The notes under the pieces were generated by a model. The model had not been told where the DNA came from. It saw nothing but the letters and a program-made list of their open reading frames with translations, and searched no databases. A stretch of DNA of 30,531 nucleotides from Paramacrobiotus richtersi (Eukaryota > Tardigrada > Eutardigrada > Parachela > Macrobiotidae): the NCBI GenBank assembly GCA_034698045.1, contig JAQGAU010000345.1, positions 1 to 30,531 on the forward strand, given 5' to 3'. Of this stretch, positions 10,704 to 20,903 are shown piece after piece. The position numbers and the translations under genes are program-made. Every line of letters begins with the position of its first letter. Within the stretch, counting starts at the first letter, position 1.

Positions 10704-11714
10704 CTAACGAAAAAACCGCTGACGAAACGCACTTCTCCAGTCTCTATGGAAAAGTATCAAGATCACCGGATCAACGACGTTCTCCACATAGAACAGAAAA
10801 TATGCAATCTGCATAAAAGTCAGAACGGTAACATTAGGGACCAACATGAATGTCGTCATCCCGAATGCCGTGGTTATCGGCATCCAAAAGACAACTGTAG
10901 ACAGGGTCAGGACAAAATATACCGTAAAGGCATTTCGCTGCTCTCGTCTTCTGCTGGTCGGAACAGTCAGACCGGTAGCAACAGAACTGTTATGATTATC
11001 CAACGATAAATCGGCCATAGCGGTACGTACAGGACGCGTCGATTGCGCGGAGACCTTTACCTTGTTCGAACTTTGGCTTTTACACCAAACAACCGGAAAG
11101 GTCACCAGTATTGTCGCCATTGGGAACAGCATGTGCAGTACCATGGCGGCAGATGTGAGCTCCTTAATGGGTCGTCCGTCCATGAAACATCTTCCCGCCA
11201 TTTTGTCAACCGGCATTCTATAGTACAAGTCATCCAGAATCACCTCCGCTACAAGATATGTGTTCGAGTATAACCATGCTATAACACATAGTCCGATCGC
11301 AAGTTTCGTCGTGTGCCGATGTCGGTATGAATGGGGAAGGGTGACCGCCCAGAGACGATTCAAAGTGATGAGTAAATGTGACAAAATGACCACGGCCAAT
11401 GAGGTGAGTTGCGTGTAGAGGAACAGTGTACAGCAGACTTTGCTGTATCTGACGGATGGGTAGATTTTCATGAGAAACAAAAGCAACGGACCAGGGAGGT
11501 CATGGTAGATATTGGCGATAAGGACGTTGATTAAGTACACGTTAAACGCGGAAAAGGGAACTCTAATTATAACAAGCAGCAGAAGGACTGTGATGTTGCA
11601 TAGAGTTCCAACGGCGAATCCGAATAAATCAGATATTAAAGAAAAATTCCAGATGATTGGTTGGAAAACTGTTCCGTTTGTGGACGTGTTCTGCACGGTA
11701 CTGTTCTCAATCAT
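10704..11714 (-). CDS. orphan class A GPCR, intronless, paralogue 2
   Basis: A single exon of 336 residues with an ATG at 11714. It is highly similar to the 7460..8452 receptor over its whole length: the same LSDLFGF entry into TM1, YLINVLIANIYHDLPGPL in TM2, and KIYPSVR before the TM3 Cys. It also has NRLWAV instead of DRY, DKMAGRCFM in loop 2, FWMP in TM6 and DPVIL in TM7. The N-terminus has several N-glycosylation sequons (NST, NTS, NGT). Loop 3 is longer and Ser-rich. Same strand and close spacing argue for tandem duplication of an intronless ancestor. Ligand unknown. The frames on the opposite strand at 10746..11273 are shadows of this gene. Confidence 0.9.
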   Translation of the reverse strand: MIENSTVQNTSTNGTVFQPIIWNFSLISDLFGFAVGTLCNITVLLLLVIIRVPFSAFNVYLINVLIANIYHDLPGPLLLFLMKIYPSVRYSKVCCTLFLYTQLTSLAVVILSHLLITLNRLWAVTLPHSYRHRHTTKLAIGLCVIAWLYSNTYLVAEVILDDLYYRMPVDKMAGRCFMDGRPIKELTSAAMVLHMLFPMATILVTFPVVWCKSQSSNKVKVSAQSTRPVRTAMADLSLDNHNSSVATGLTVPTSRRREQRNAFTVYFVLTLSTVVFWMPITTAFGMTTFMLVPNVTVLTFMQIAYFLFYVENVVDPVILILFHRDWRSAFRQRFFR

Positions 11715-13894
11715 TTTTTTCCTTGGTCGCTAATTTTGGCTACAAAAGAGTAGTAAGCCGAAGCTTTATGCTTATTCGGGAATCACCCAGTGACGTCAGC
11801 GGCAGTCAGGCGATCCAAATCCAGATTATTCTTAAACACGTCTGCCTAAATTTTCCGTCTTTGAACAGATTATGCTGAATTACTTAAAGTAACTTACGCC
11901 CCACGTCGGATATACTGAGGCTGATTTATGGAAATATAAGTGTTAGGGAATGATAGCTAAGTAAATAAATTCACTGCAGGCTGCATCACCTGTGCATGCA
12001 TGTGCGTAATACTGGGAACTCCTTTACGATAACATTATGATTAGGAAACGGGGTTTAGGACTAGCAAACGGACCGCATTTCCTGATCATTCGAAAGTCTA
12101 ATTCCACTCCCGCCGCTGGACTTTCTCTTCATTACGTGGAAATACGTATTTATAGTAGAATCCCCAGTCATGCTTTCAGTAATATGGAAGTTATGTTACC
12201 GGATAGGTCTTCGCAAACAAAGGAAATGTTATGTGTATACGATCCCTGCAAAATATGTGAAGATCATCCCTATGGACACAGTTCCTGTTTTGCTTTACTG
12301 TGTCATGAGCATCATGTGATTCTGCTTTACTTCAGGAAGTTATTATGTTCCAACTGGTCCCCCGACAATTATGAAAGGATCTTTTCAGACAGTGCTACTT
12401 GTTTCAGTCAGTATTCCAAATGCGTAGTTTGAAGGAAATGTGAGCCGAATATTAAGTTATCGCGATACTTCTTGTCAGAATTACATACATAATACCAGCT
12501 AATTTTGAAGGGATTGAATGAGCAGAAACTCCACACTCTTGTTGGAGACCGACTGCCATGCCGTCTGCCGTAAAACGAAAAATGGAGGGTACAACCCAAG
12601 CGTATCGCTCTTTTATGGAATACGTACAACCGTTCAAGTGGCAGTTCCCTTTTCCCTTTGTTGGTTTGGCAACTTTGATTCTTCACTTCAGAAACTGCTA
12701 AGTTTTGCACCTATGTATCCAAAAATCAGTGGCCAAACGACAGTTTATCTATCGGGCCCAACTGCAGAATGCCGGTGCACTGAAAGTTAATTTTATAACT
12801 TCCTTTGGATTGCTGGAGAACTTGAAAATCAAACGTTACGGTCACATTCGGCACACCCAGACTTCGCATCGTATTTCGACTGCAACGTCGAAGATCTAGA
12901 GGTTTATTCAAGTATTTTTAAATTTTTAAATTTTGATTTTTATAACAAATTTTTATATAGCATATATGCATGTCTATGGTAGCGCACGTGATTTACGTCT
13001 GTATTCCGCTGGTCTGTGTGCACGTTTGCTGGTTATTGTTTACGAATACAGGGTGCTTGTAAATGTTAACTTTGAAATACGACGGACGAGGGCGCTATTT
13101 CCAAGCCTAACCGAGAATTCACACAACTAAAGTAGAGCAGCTACTGTAGATGTCATGTACGAATGAATATGCTCTTGAGTATTGTATATTCGCATTACTG
13201 GCAAAAACACAAAAAACCTGATCTGTCATATTGATGGGAAATTATTGTTCGGTTCAAAGTGGCGCTTTTGATCGTCAACTACAGTGCAGAACTCATGGAC
13301 GTGTAACTCAGACCAGAATATGAAAAACAGTCTTAACAATATTCGTCTCGCACTTACACTGTAGTGAAGTACGCCTACTGTATATCTGTGGAACGACTGC
13401 GTAATAAATCAATCGGAAACTTCCGTCCTGCTGTAGATATACCGGATCACCTCGTTACGAGACTTATCGGCAGAATTTATCGCACATCGAACAGAATTTC
13501 TTCAGCATGACCTGCTAGGCTACTGCAAAAAGTTGACAGGATAACAACAAGCAAAGTGAACCACATGGTCGTTTCTGGCAAACTGTGTTGTATTTTCATG
13601 ATCGTATGATTCGTATCAAACAAACGAGCAAACGTTAACACCGCCAACTAATACCTACCGTACTACAAAACAGGCCAGCTGATTGTTTACGTGATTTCTG
13701 GCTACGGTTGTCGAGCTTTAAAGAACAAACAAATGCGATAAGCACGACCGACACGCTGACTATCAAAACAAACAAGATCTTATCCCGGCCACGAACTGGA
13801 ATTCTGGAATCTTCCCGTACAAAGCTCAGATGGCTCGGACGTTCGATTCCAAGAACAAGTCACAAATATTTTGTTGTCACTGATTTTTCGGCAG
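11715..13894. other. 2.2-kb stretch without a recognisable gene
   Basis: It holds the 5' flank of GPCR paralogue 2 and the upstream flank of the cysteine-rich peptide gene. The longest open frame (12037..12432, plus, 131 codons) has no domain, no signal peptide, and no splice partners I could fit. A minus frame at 12408..12710 is equally featureless. AT-rich sequence occurs at about 12900–12960. I see no repeat family or RNA gene. Confidence 0.45.
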
Positions 13895-13902
13895 TATAAA
13901 TA
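13895..13902 (+). promoter_or_regulatory. TATA box of the cysteine-rich peptide gene
   Basis: TATAAATA is followed by GCC, 90 nt upstream of the ATG at 13985. Transcription would start roughly at 13925–13935, leaving a short 5' UTR. A strong TATA box fits a compact, highly expressed or inducible secreted-peptide gene. Confidence 0.7.
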
Positions 13903-13984
13903 GCCTGCATTGTCGCAACGCTTAACAACTTGTGTCTCAGATAATTAACTGTTTCTTTTTCTAAAACAAATCAACCGTGCTAAA

Positions 13985-14270
13985 ATGAACTGGTATCTCC
14001 TTCTCGCTTTGGTTGTCGTTGTGGTGTGCATGCTTGCTCAGCAAGGTAAGAAACAGATTTGTGTACCGGCTTATTTTTGTATACAGCCAATAATTTACAT
14101 ATTTATTGACAAAATTCTGGTCCGATGAAGTATGTAATGCACTAATGTATTTGTGTCTAGGTGAGTGCGGAGCATGCGTTGGGTGCCAGACCGATGCGGA
14201 CTGCATTAGCACCCTGTTTTTTCGACACTGCAAAACCGGCGGCGATGGAAAAACCTGCTGCAGCGCTTGA
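13985..14270 (+). CDS. small secreted cysteine-rich peptide precursor, 2 exons
   Basis: Exons are 13985..14045 and 14161..14270, with a consensus donor (G|gtaag) and acceptor (tctag|G). The product is 56 residues. Residues 1–19 are a clear signal peptide: Met-Asn-Trp-Tyr, then an uninterrupted Leu/Val-rich core, ending near Ala18-Gln-Gln. The mature part of about 35 residues has seven cysteines spaced C-x2-C-x2-C-x5-C-x8-C-x8-CC, plus an acidic TDAD segment and a Gly-rich KTGGDGK turn. The terminal CC and spacing recall disulphide-knotted secreted peptides, for example knottin- or WAP-like, but the cysteine number is odd and I do not recognise a family. Function is unknown; host defence or extracellular signalling are the usual roles of such peptides. 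The TATA box at 13895 and AATAAA at 14484 frame a complete transcription unit. No frame longer than 60 codons covers it because both exons are short. Confidence 0.8.
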
Positions 14271-14483
14271 TGGATTCCTTTTGGGCATTCAGAAGTCGGA
14301 ATTCTGGAGACTACAACTCCCGTACCAACGCTTCTAGGTCTCCTGTCTTTGCCATAGAGTTATGTTACACCTTGTTTCCCATGTATTAAGATGTACAATC
14401 ACTCAAGTTTCTTGTATTCTTTATGCTCATGATCAGTAATTACAACGGCTTGTAAATATCAGCACTTTTTGTATTATACTGGC

Positions 14484-14489
14484 AATAAA
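14484..14489 (+). terminator. poly(A) signal AATAAA of the cysteine-rich peptide gene
   Basis: A canonical AATAAA lies 214 nt after the peptide stop codon on the same strand, with no competing gene between. It is the natural end of that transcript. Confidence 0.6.
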
Positions 14490-14919
14490 CCTGCGGCATA
14501 AATACATAAAGCATTCTCAAGTACACACTTTCCATAGAAAATTTCCGCTAGCGTGAACACTGTTTTGATCCAAAACCTCCTTGACCTTCGTATCACTACA
14601 TATAGCTAAAAAGCACCGGCGTAATGTTGATTCTTATCGGGAGCCGTCGGGTGAGCAACCGCCCAGGAAACGGTAGCAACACGATTGCCTCTTTCTTTGC
14701 CCCGACAACAGATCGCTGTATGCCGTTTACGTACATCACCGGCAGTTGCTTACAAACCTGTAATTCTGCATTCCGCTATGGGGGAAAAACGCCTGGAGCC
14801 AGTGATGGGAAGTGTTAATTCCGCAGTGTTCTGCCTCTATGTAGGTATATAGCAGTACACTACAGGACAAGGAAATTTTCTTGTTGAGCCAAAAACCGTT
14901 ACGCTGCTTTTTTCTCGCC
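14490..14919. other. spacer between peptide gene and four-TM gene; contains a weak Cys-containing frame at 14624..14818 (+)
   Basis: The 64-codon plus frame at 14624..14818 encodes a Cys-containing segment with FF, RCMPFTY and YGG elements. This is faintly like the second half of a Kunitz-type domain (FxxxxxxxCxPFxY), but it lacks the first half, a signal peptide and a good splice acceptor. It could be a relic exon or chance. The rest should include the promoter of the gene at 14920. Confidence 0.3.
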
Positions 14920-15945
14920 ATGGAACCAGTGTTTACCGGACAGCTTTACAATCGTGGAGCCGTTCTGACTTTTGGCGCTCTGCAGGTGTCAGTTGGAATA
15001 CTGCTCGTTCTCCTGGACATTGCAGGTAATTCGCAGACCTACTAAAAACAAGGTAGCAATGAAGGTATGGTCCTGGGTAATCCGGTATGACCCAAAACTT
15101 TGATATTAGTCTCCCTTGTTTTATTTGCCAGCTCCACTTAACTTGCTGAATTTCAGAATGTTCGTTAGTGCAAAAGCTTGGAGCTTGTTGTTAGCAAATA
15201 AAATGGTACTGAATGTGACTGATTAGTACTAATGAATGCTGTATTGGGCAAAAGCCACCGATACAAGAATACAAGTGCGTAAACACGTAACGAGACACTA
15301 CAAGGAAAATCGCAAATGTCAAAGAAACAACAAAGCATCGCCACATGTGGTTGGTTTACCAGCGGTGCCACCTCCAGCATTAGTACTTATCCACGTTTTC
15401 TTGTTGCAGATTTCATATTTGACCGCGGCGCAGTCCTAAGCACAGTATGTGGTTCGGGAATATGGGGCGGGATCTTATTCATTCTAACGGGCAGCTTTGG
15501 GATCGTCGCCGGACAGCATATCCCCTCTTATCAAACCTCTCGAAGCCGCCGATGCTACCTTATTACAACCCTAGTGCTCAGCATCTTTGGACTGCTTTTG
15601 GCAGTTTCGCTGACTCCAACGGCTGTCATTTTTGCTTTGAACATCAGTGGACGGCGTGAAATAATAGTCGAATTCGTCCACGCTGCCTTCTTCGGCGTAA
15701 TGTTTATCGTCACTCTCGGACAACTGATTGCGGCCAGTGTAAATATCCACAAACTACCGCCGTCCGTGTCGCTGGCGACCATCATTATGACCACCACAAC
15801 GTCTGCTCCCGATCCACGGGGGATTGCAGTATCTGTGCAGACACATCCGGCCGGTGTCACAGTTCGGGGGAATGGTTATCCGCCTCCGTACACTGCACAG
15901 CAGCAGACGTATGTCCAGCAAGCAGTGGAAACCCATCCTAAATAG
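14920..15945 (+). CDS. four-transmembrane protein, MS4A/CD20-like, 2 exons
   Basis: Exons are 14920..15025 and 15410..15945, spliced in phase 1 (GCAG|gtaatt ... gttgcag|AT), giving 213 residues. The ATG has a good context (cgccATGG). TM1 is about 14–34 (FGALQVSVGILLVLL), TM2 about 50–70 (GIWGGILFILTGSFGIVAG), TM3 about 84–108, and TM4 about 122–146 (FGVMFIVTLGQLIAA). The GALQ...GILL and WGGILFILTGSFGI signatures are those of the MS4A family. The cytosolic C-terminus is Pro/Thr/Gln-rich with a PPPY motif, a potential ligand for WW domains of Nedd4-type ubiquitin ligases. Known MS4A proteins act in membrane signalling, calcium entry and chemosensing; the role here is unknown. It converges on a receptor-cyclase pseudogene, and its own last 70 coding bases recur at 20171. 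Confidence 0.78.
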
Positions 15946-16071
15946 CCTTAGAACGCTGCATTTTGCGGTTTGCTTTGGCTTGTGTCACATGCATCTTTGC
16001 TTACATGACTTTACGGTTGTGTTGTTGGCATCTGAGAGGATTGGAGCTTTTTCGTGATTTTATTTCATACG

Positions 16072-16077
16072 AATAAA
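16072..16077 (+). terminator. poly(A) signal AATAAA of the four-TM gene
   Basis: A canonical hexamer lies 127 nt after the stop codon at 15945, on the coding strand. Confidence 0.5.
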
Positions 16078-18067
16078 TAATCTGCCATGGAAATATTGCA
16101 GCATGGATCGTGACAGCTGCTGTTGACGGTAGAGGAGCGTAAAATACGTTTCTGCGAAATGATTACTAAGTCGTGGTGCTGCTTCTAAATTAGAGATAGT
16201 GTAATGCACGGAACTGTATACTGCTGTAGTTATCGTATACGACGTTCTATGCTTGTACATCACTTTATGAACGTCGCAGGCAATAAAAGCTTAATATGTA
16301 AACAAACAGCTTGTTAACAATTTGCCGGAAATGAGAAATCAAGTTTCATCGAAGTCGCGCGTCACAGATTTATGGTTGTGCGTCTAATTCTGAAACCGGT
16401 TTGACAAACGCAACAGATTTGTTGTATTCGAGTAATCTCTGCTCTCCTAGAACAGACTTGTGCGTTCTTACTGACCGCAACTGGTCGTAAGAAGAAGAAA
16501 TTAGTATAACCGACATGTGAAAAATAAAGAAAAATGCCAATCTCGTAAGGTTGTGAACTTAATGTACTAAGTAAGTTCCGGCACTGATTAACTTAAGACA
16601 CCGTCAGACAGTTGCCAATCAGATTTTAAGTACAGAGTCCGTAGAACCGCACTTCGTGTCCATAGAATCGGCCAGCGTCACCCAAAATGTTTCGCAGAGA
16701 CCCTTTCCCTGTAATGAAAGATACATTCTGTATGCCGAAGTAAAAGGTACAAAATCAAATAAATCTAGGTGGTAACAAGTGCTGCAGTGTGCTGAGTCTT
16801 TAAATACCCCATCCACTAACTGTTTCACACATGGGCGAAAGGAAGGAATAACCGCTCCGAGAGAATACCGTTTATGTATAGCTTAGAACCGGACCTTAAT
16901 ATCAATAACTCCACGGGATGAAAAGATAATATAACGGTGGTCCAAGTGTATTTCACTGAGCAGGTCCCGTACGCTGCTGCTGACGTGGATTCTGTTTGCC
17001 AAAAAACCGGATAATATGTGTCTACGTTGCAGGAATAGTCGACGAATACATAAATTCAACACCAGCGCCTTTAAAATACTACAGAAGTCGTACGAAAACT
17101 ACAAAAGTCGCAGATGACTAAATCGCATTGTGAATACCGGTACTATATGCGAATACACGCTTTGTGTTAGCAGAGTAACTCTGCCAGAGTTCTACCGTAT
17201 ATGCAGTATTTCATATGCAACACGTACAACTGATAAGAGCCACGACCATGTTGTACAGATCGAGGACCTTCATCGAAGGGGGATGGCGGCGTTATATTTG
17301 TACACAATTTTGATACGCAGCTTCATCATACCCAAGTTCGGTACATACTGACTGTGAGTGTGCATACCTGAACCGGTGGTTTCCATTCGACTCGCTAGAT
17401 TGACGGTATCTCCGAAACTACGGCACTGGATCCGAAACTACCGGGATGGATTCGGATCCTTAGAGAAAGTCCTTCCAGTGACCCTTGTAGAACGATATTT
17501 TTCTTGCTTTCCATCAGAGATATCGCAAGATTCACGATATGACAAATGTGATCGGTTCCGTTCCGGACGGGAAGACCACTGGCAACCTTGAACGGAAACG
17601 ATCTGAATGACATTCGTCGATCCCGCGACCTTGCGCACCACCGTGTCACCATGTACGAGTCTTTGATAGTTTCGACTTTGTACACGTCAAATCTTCCAGT
17701 AAACGGTCGAATTTTATGTAGACATTGTGAAGCAGATGAACAACATCTTTAGGCGAAGAAACCACACACAAATCTGCAAACTGGGGCAGTGCGCTGAAGA
17801 GCAGACTTATCGAATCGAACATTTCAGGCAAAATTTCCATTTAATTGCGGAGTTTGGCAATCAGAGATCTGTGAATGTGCCAGACTTGCTACACCGTGTA
17901 TGATCACTGACCATTAACGGAACAACAAACCTTGGTACAATTTCCGAGAGTAAGTTGTCCACTTTTGCAGTTTCGTCCACAAAGGCCTGTGTTCGCGCTA
18001 GTACCAGCCCTTCAAGTTCACTGGTAAAGTTTTCTAAACGACGAATCAAACTGGTAATGATAATGGT

Positions 18068-19277
18068 GTGGACGTGGACTGCGTTTTTCTTGACTGCACT
18101 AAAGCTTTTGATCGCGTTGACCACGAAACAGTAATCCAGAAAATGCAAAAACTAGGAATAGATTGGTGCATTACAGATTTGCTGAGCGATTATCTAAGAA
18201 ACCGCGTACAGGCAGTGGTGGTGAACGGCACGATCTCGTCTTTCAGAAAGGTCACCAGTGGGGTTCCCCAGGGATCGGTTTTGGGTCCGCTAATGTTTTT
18301 ATGCTACATGAATGATTTGTCCGACGTGCTGTGCAACGGTAGCGAGCTTCTCTCGTTTGCAGACGACCTGTGTTTGCGCAAATCAGTTAGAGGCGGGTGT
18401 GATGAGAAGTGTTTCCAAGATGATCTTGATCTGCTGGCTGATAAGGCTGAACAAAATCAGCTCTTATTTAACCCTAAAAAATCTGCTCACATCAGATTCA
18501 CTCGGAAAAGGACCCGGTCTGGTGAAAACATCTACGCCATAAAAGGTGAACACATTCCTACTGTTGACAGTACGAAGTATCTCGGTGTGTACATCGATCG
18601 CCACCTCAAGTTCAAAACAAATTCTGAAAACTTATCCAGTCGTGTGCGTAAAAGGTTGCGATATCTGAATGCTCTGTTTCCAATGCAGGACTATGCGCTA
18701 ATTTTGCACGAGAGAAGTTGTACGATGCGCTAATCAGGCCGATTTTCGATTACAGTAGTAGCGTTTCCTTTGTACGACAGAAAATGTCAATTGATTTGCT
18801 GGAAAAATGTCATTCGAGATTTCTAAAAACCATCCGCGTTTGTCCCAAACGTTCTGAATATCCTGAACTTCTAAAGAAGCTTCAATATGACTCGCTGCTG
18901 CTATCCGTATCAAGCGATCACTGGTCATTGTGTATAAACTTGTGTTTAAAGCTCTGCCATACAGTGAAAAGTTTTTCGTAATCCGTGAATTCGATTCTGC
19001 GGTCTCTGTGGTTTCAGGAAACACACGCCATGCCACGACTTTACGGGGACATCCCTTTCCTTTGGACGCTGTTGGGACTACACTGACTGATGGAAACTCC
19101 TTCGTGAGCGATCGCACGTTCGCTTATCTGATGAGGGAGCTGTGGAACGAATGGGAATTACCGGATGGATCGTACTCGACTAAGCGGTTGTTTAGGGCGG
19201 CACTTGATCTCGTGGAGTGGAAAGGACTCCGTTGGATTAAGCGGTTTATTCACGAAGATCATTTGTGTTTGTTTTAA
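18068..19277 (+). pseudogene. reverse transcriptase fragment of the LINE, frameshifted
   Basis: The first frame (to 18733) shows RT motifs in order: A (FLDCTKAFDRVDHE), B (TSGVPQGSVLGPLMF), C (FADD), then the thumb-side KYLGVYIDRHLKF. A one-base shift at about 18715–18725 moves to a frame with LIRPIFDYSSSV, and another at about 18915–18935 moves to a frame ending at 19277. FADD and SGVPQGSVLGP are usual for CR1/Jockey/RTE-type LINEs; I cannot choose among clades. The endonuclease and 5' part of the RT are missing, so it cannot move on its own. Confidence 0.85.
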
Positions 19278-19419
19278 GCTTTTCCGTGTCATCGTAGCTG
19301 TCCCATACATTTTTTTAGCAAACTTTACGTCATGTTGTTTTCTTTGGGTACTTTTTTACTGTCGGTCTATTACCTCGAGCAGTGACTGTCACTGATTGTA
19401 ATGGACGTTAAACCGTATT

Positions 19420-19435
19420 AAACAAACAAACAAAC
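19420..19435 (+). repeat. (AAAC)4 3' tail of the LINE
   Basis: Four AAAC units directly before the right target-site duplication. Short tandem tails of this kind mark the 3' end of several LINE groups and fix the element's orientation. Confidence 0.8.
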
Positions 19436-20170
19436 AATGACATTTGTGCGCGAATACGTTTCCTTGAAAATACGCATACCCTGTTCGACTGTTGGACGAT
19501 TCGACGGATTGTGGTGCATCATCGAAAGGAGTAGCGAACGAATCGCTGGAACGGTCTCAGCGCCGACATTTGTTTCGATCCGTGCGTGGGCTTTATCACT
19601 TCGCACCGTGGCTAACAGCGCTGCGGATGTTACCTTCAAAACTTAAGGGGTCTTTAAAATTGATGTCCAGCGGTGTTTTGCCGCTGATAACTTCAGCAAT
19701 AATAACTCCCAAACTGAAGACATCTCCTGCACTGAAGCCTGGTATGTGCTGCTTGGTTAGTATTTCAGGCGCCATCCAGAACTTATGAAGCTGCCAGTGG
19801 TATGTCCCACATCCTCCGAGAACGGTTGAAAACAGTTTGCTTGTGCCGGCTGCGGCTAACTGTATGGAGAACCGCTTGTCTACCATGCAGTTTACGCTGC
19901 TTAAGGATCCATGAAACCCAAGCCGGCTTTTCTTCAGATATTGAATTGCCTGTATCAGGTAAACGTTCTTAAGCAAAAGTTTTTAGAATTTTTGCTAACG
20001 ATTTCGTTAGCAATATGCGTTATCGCAGAAACAGTCGTCGTTTTATTAGCCTGGCATCTGGCAATAAGTGAACTGAAACTTCAATATGCAACCGACAAAT
20101 TTTACTGACCGACAAATTTTGCAGGTTTTAACTCGATAGGTTTTCTAAGACAGTAGTATTAAAAATGACT

Positions 20171-20241
20171 GGTTATCCGCCTCCGTACACTGCACAACAA
20201 GCATATATGTCCAGCAAGCAGTCGAAACCCATCCAAAATAA
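20171..20241 (+). pseudogene. duplicated 3' coding tail of the four-TM gene
   Basis: About 70 nt resemble 15874..15945 (GGTTATCCGCCTCCG, then CCAGCAAGCAGT and AAACCCATCC). Small deletions after GCACAACAAGC shift the frame. The four TM segments are absent. It is a by-product of the segmental duplication, not a gene. Confidence 0.75.
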
Positions 20242-20903
20242 CCCTATCATGCGGCATTTGCGTTGTCATTTGACTTGAAGTACGCCACGTGTATCTTCAG
20301 TCGCGTAATATGCGAAGTCCGGTTTTTGCGTCAACTTCAAGCTACGTCGTTGGCATCTAAAGGGATCATAGCTTTTTTGTGGTTTTATTTCGTAACGATA
20401 CTTTTAATGAATAAGCAACCGAGCTCACTCATGCTTACTTATTAGGCATGTTTATGAGAAAACGGTTTACTGCTGCTTCCAGTTTAGCGGTAGTGTAACG
20501 GATGCAAGCGTATGCTTGTGCTGTAGTAATTCTAGAACGAACTTTTATTACACTGCAACACTAGCGACATTTTATACATCGGTTTCCGATTTTCACCGGC
20601 CATACGTTCCATCATCCATGTAGACAACTTGCTAACAGTTTGCCGAAAACGGAAAATGAAGTTCCGACGACGTCGGGCGTCAGCCGCGTCACAGATTTAC
20701 AGCTGTGCTACTCATATTCAGAAGCCCATTCAGAAGCTTGTGGTTCAGCCCATAAGGCCATATCAGACTTGTTCGCTTGTACTTACCGAAACTGGTCGTA
20801 ATAAGTTAGTATAACCGATATGTGAAAAATAACAAAATTTTGTAAGGTTGTCAAATTACGGCACTGCCACTGATTAACAGAAGACGTTGTCAGACAGTTG
20901 AAA
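20242..20903. other. 660-nt non-coding stretch, 3' flank of the intact cyclase gene
   Basis: It corresponds to the 3' UTR/spacer between the four-TM gene and the cyclase in the ancestral arrangement (compare 15946..16618). No gene, RNA or repeat other than the segmental duplication itself was seen. Confidence 0.5.

Larger units (their letters stand above)
18061..19435 (+). mobile_element. 5'-truncated non-LTR retrotransposon (LINE), about 1.38 kb
   Basis: It is flanked by a 5-bp target-site duplication AATGA (18056..18060 and 19436..19440) and ends in a short tandem tail of four AAAC units (19420..19435). Outside these points the cyclase pseudogene exon resumes exactly (…actggtaatga | catttgtgcg…), and the duplicate copy near 22450 lacks the insert. 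The element begins inside the reverse transcriptase domain, typical of target-primed reverse transcription that stopped early. Confidence 0.88.
16619..19949 (-). pseudogene. receptor guanylate cyclase pseudogene (3' half only), interrupted by a LINE
   Basis: It matches the second half of the intact cyclase gene at 20904..26719: KHD exon (from 19949 with acceptor tacag|GCA), coiled coil, cyclase exons and final exon (GKGLCETFWVTLAD near 16708). Extracellular, TM and first KHD exons are absent because the duplication began inside an intron. Disabling changes are visible. The intron after the KHD exon is reduced to 13 nt (19621..19633), against 73 nt in the intact gene. A LINE sits in the following exon. 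An in-frame TAA is at 17841..17843, where the intact gene has a sense codon. The exon encoding MPRYCL is missing, leaving about 24 nt between its neighbours. It shares with the intact gene the unusual FSALP in place of the FSDIV metal motif, so that change predates the duplication. Confidence 0.88.
15872..20095. repeat. left copy of a tandem segmental duplication (contains a later LINE insertion)
   Basis: Similar to 20169..23155 in the same orientation. It spans the last coding bases and 3' UTR of the four-TM gene and the 3' half of a receptor guanylate cyclase on the minus strand. Without the 1.38-kb LINE it is about 2.85 kb. The left border falls in the four-TM coding exon, just before its GGTTATCCGCCTCCG segment. 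The right border falls in the cyclase intron upstream of the KHD exon. Divergence with many indels indicates that the event is not recent. Confidence 0.75.

Noticed and set aside
12037-12432. 131-codon plus-strand frame
   Set aside because: No domain, signal peptide, splice context or repeat homology seen; length is compatible with chance in 2.2 kb of non-coding sequence of balanced composition.
15555-15860. 101-codon minus-strand frame
   Set aside because: Shadow of exon 2 of the four-TM gene.
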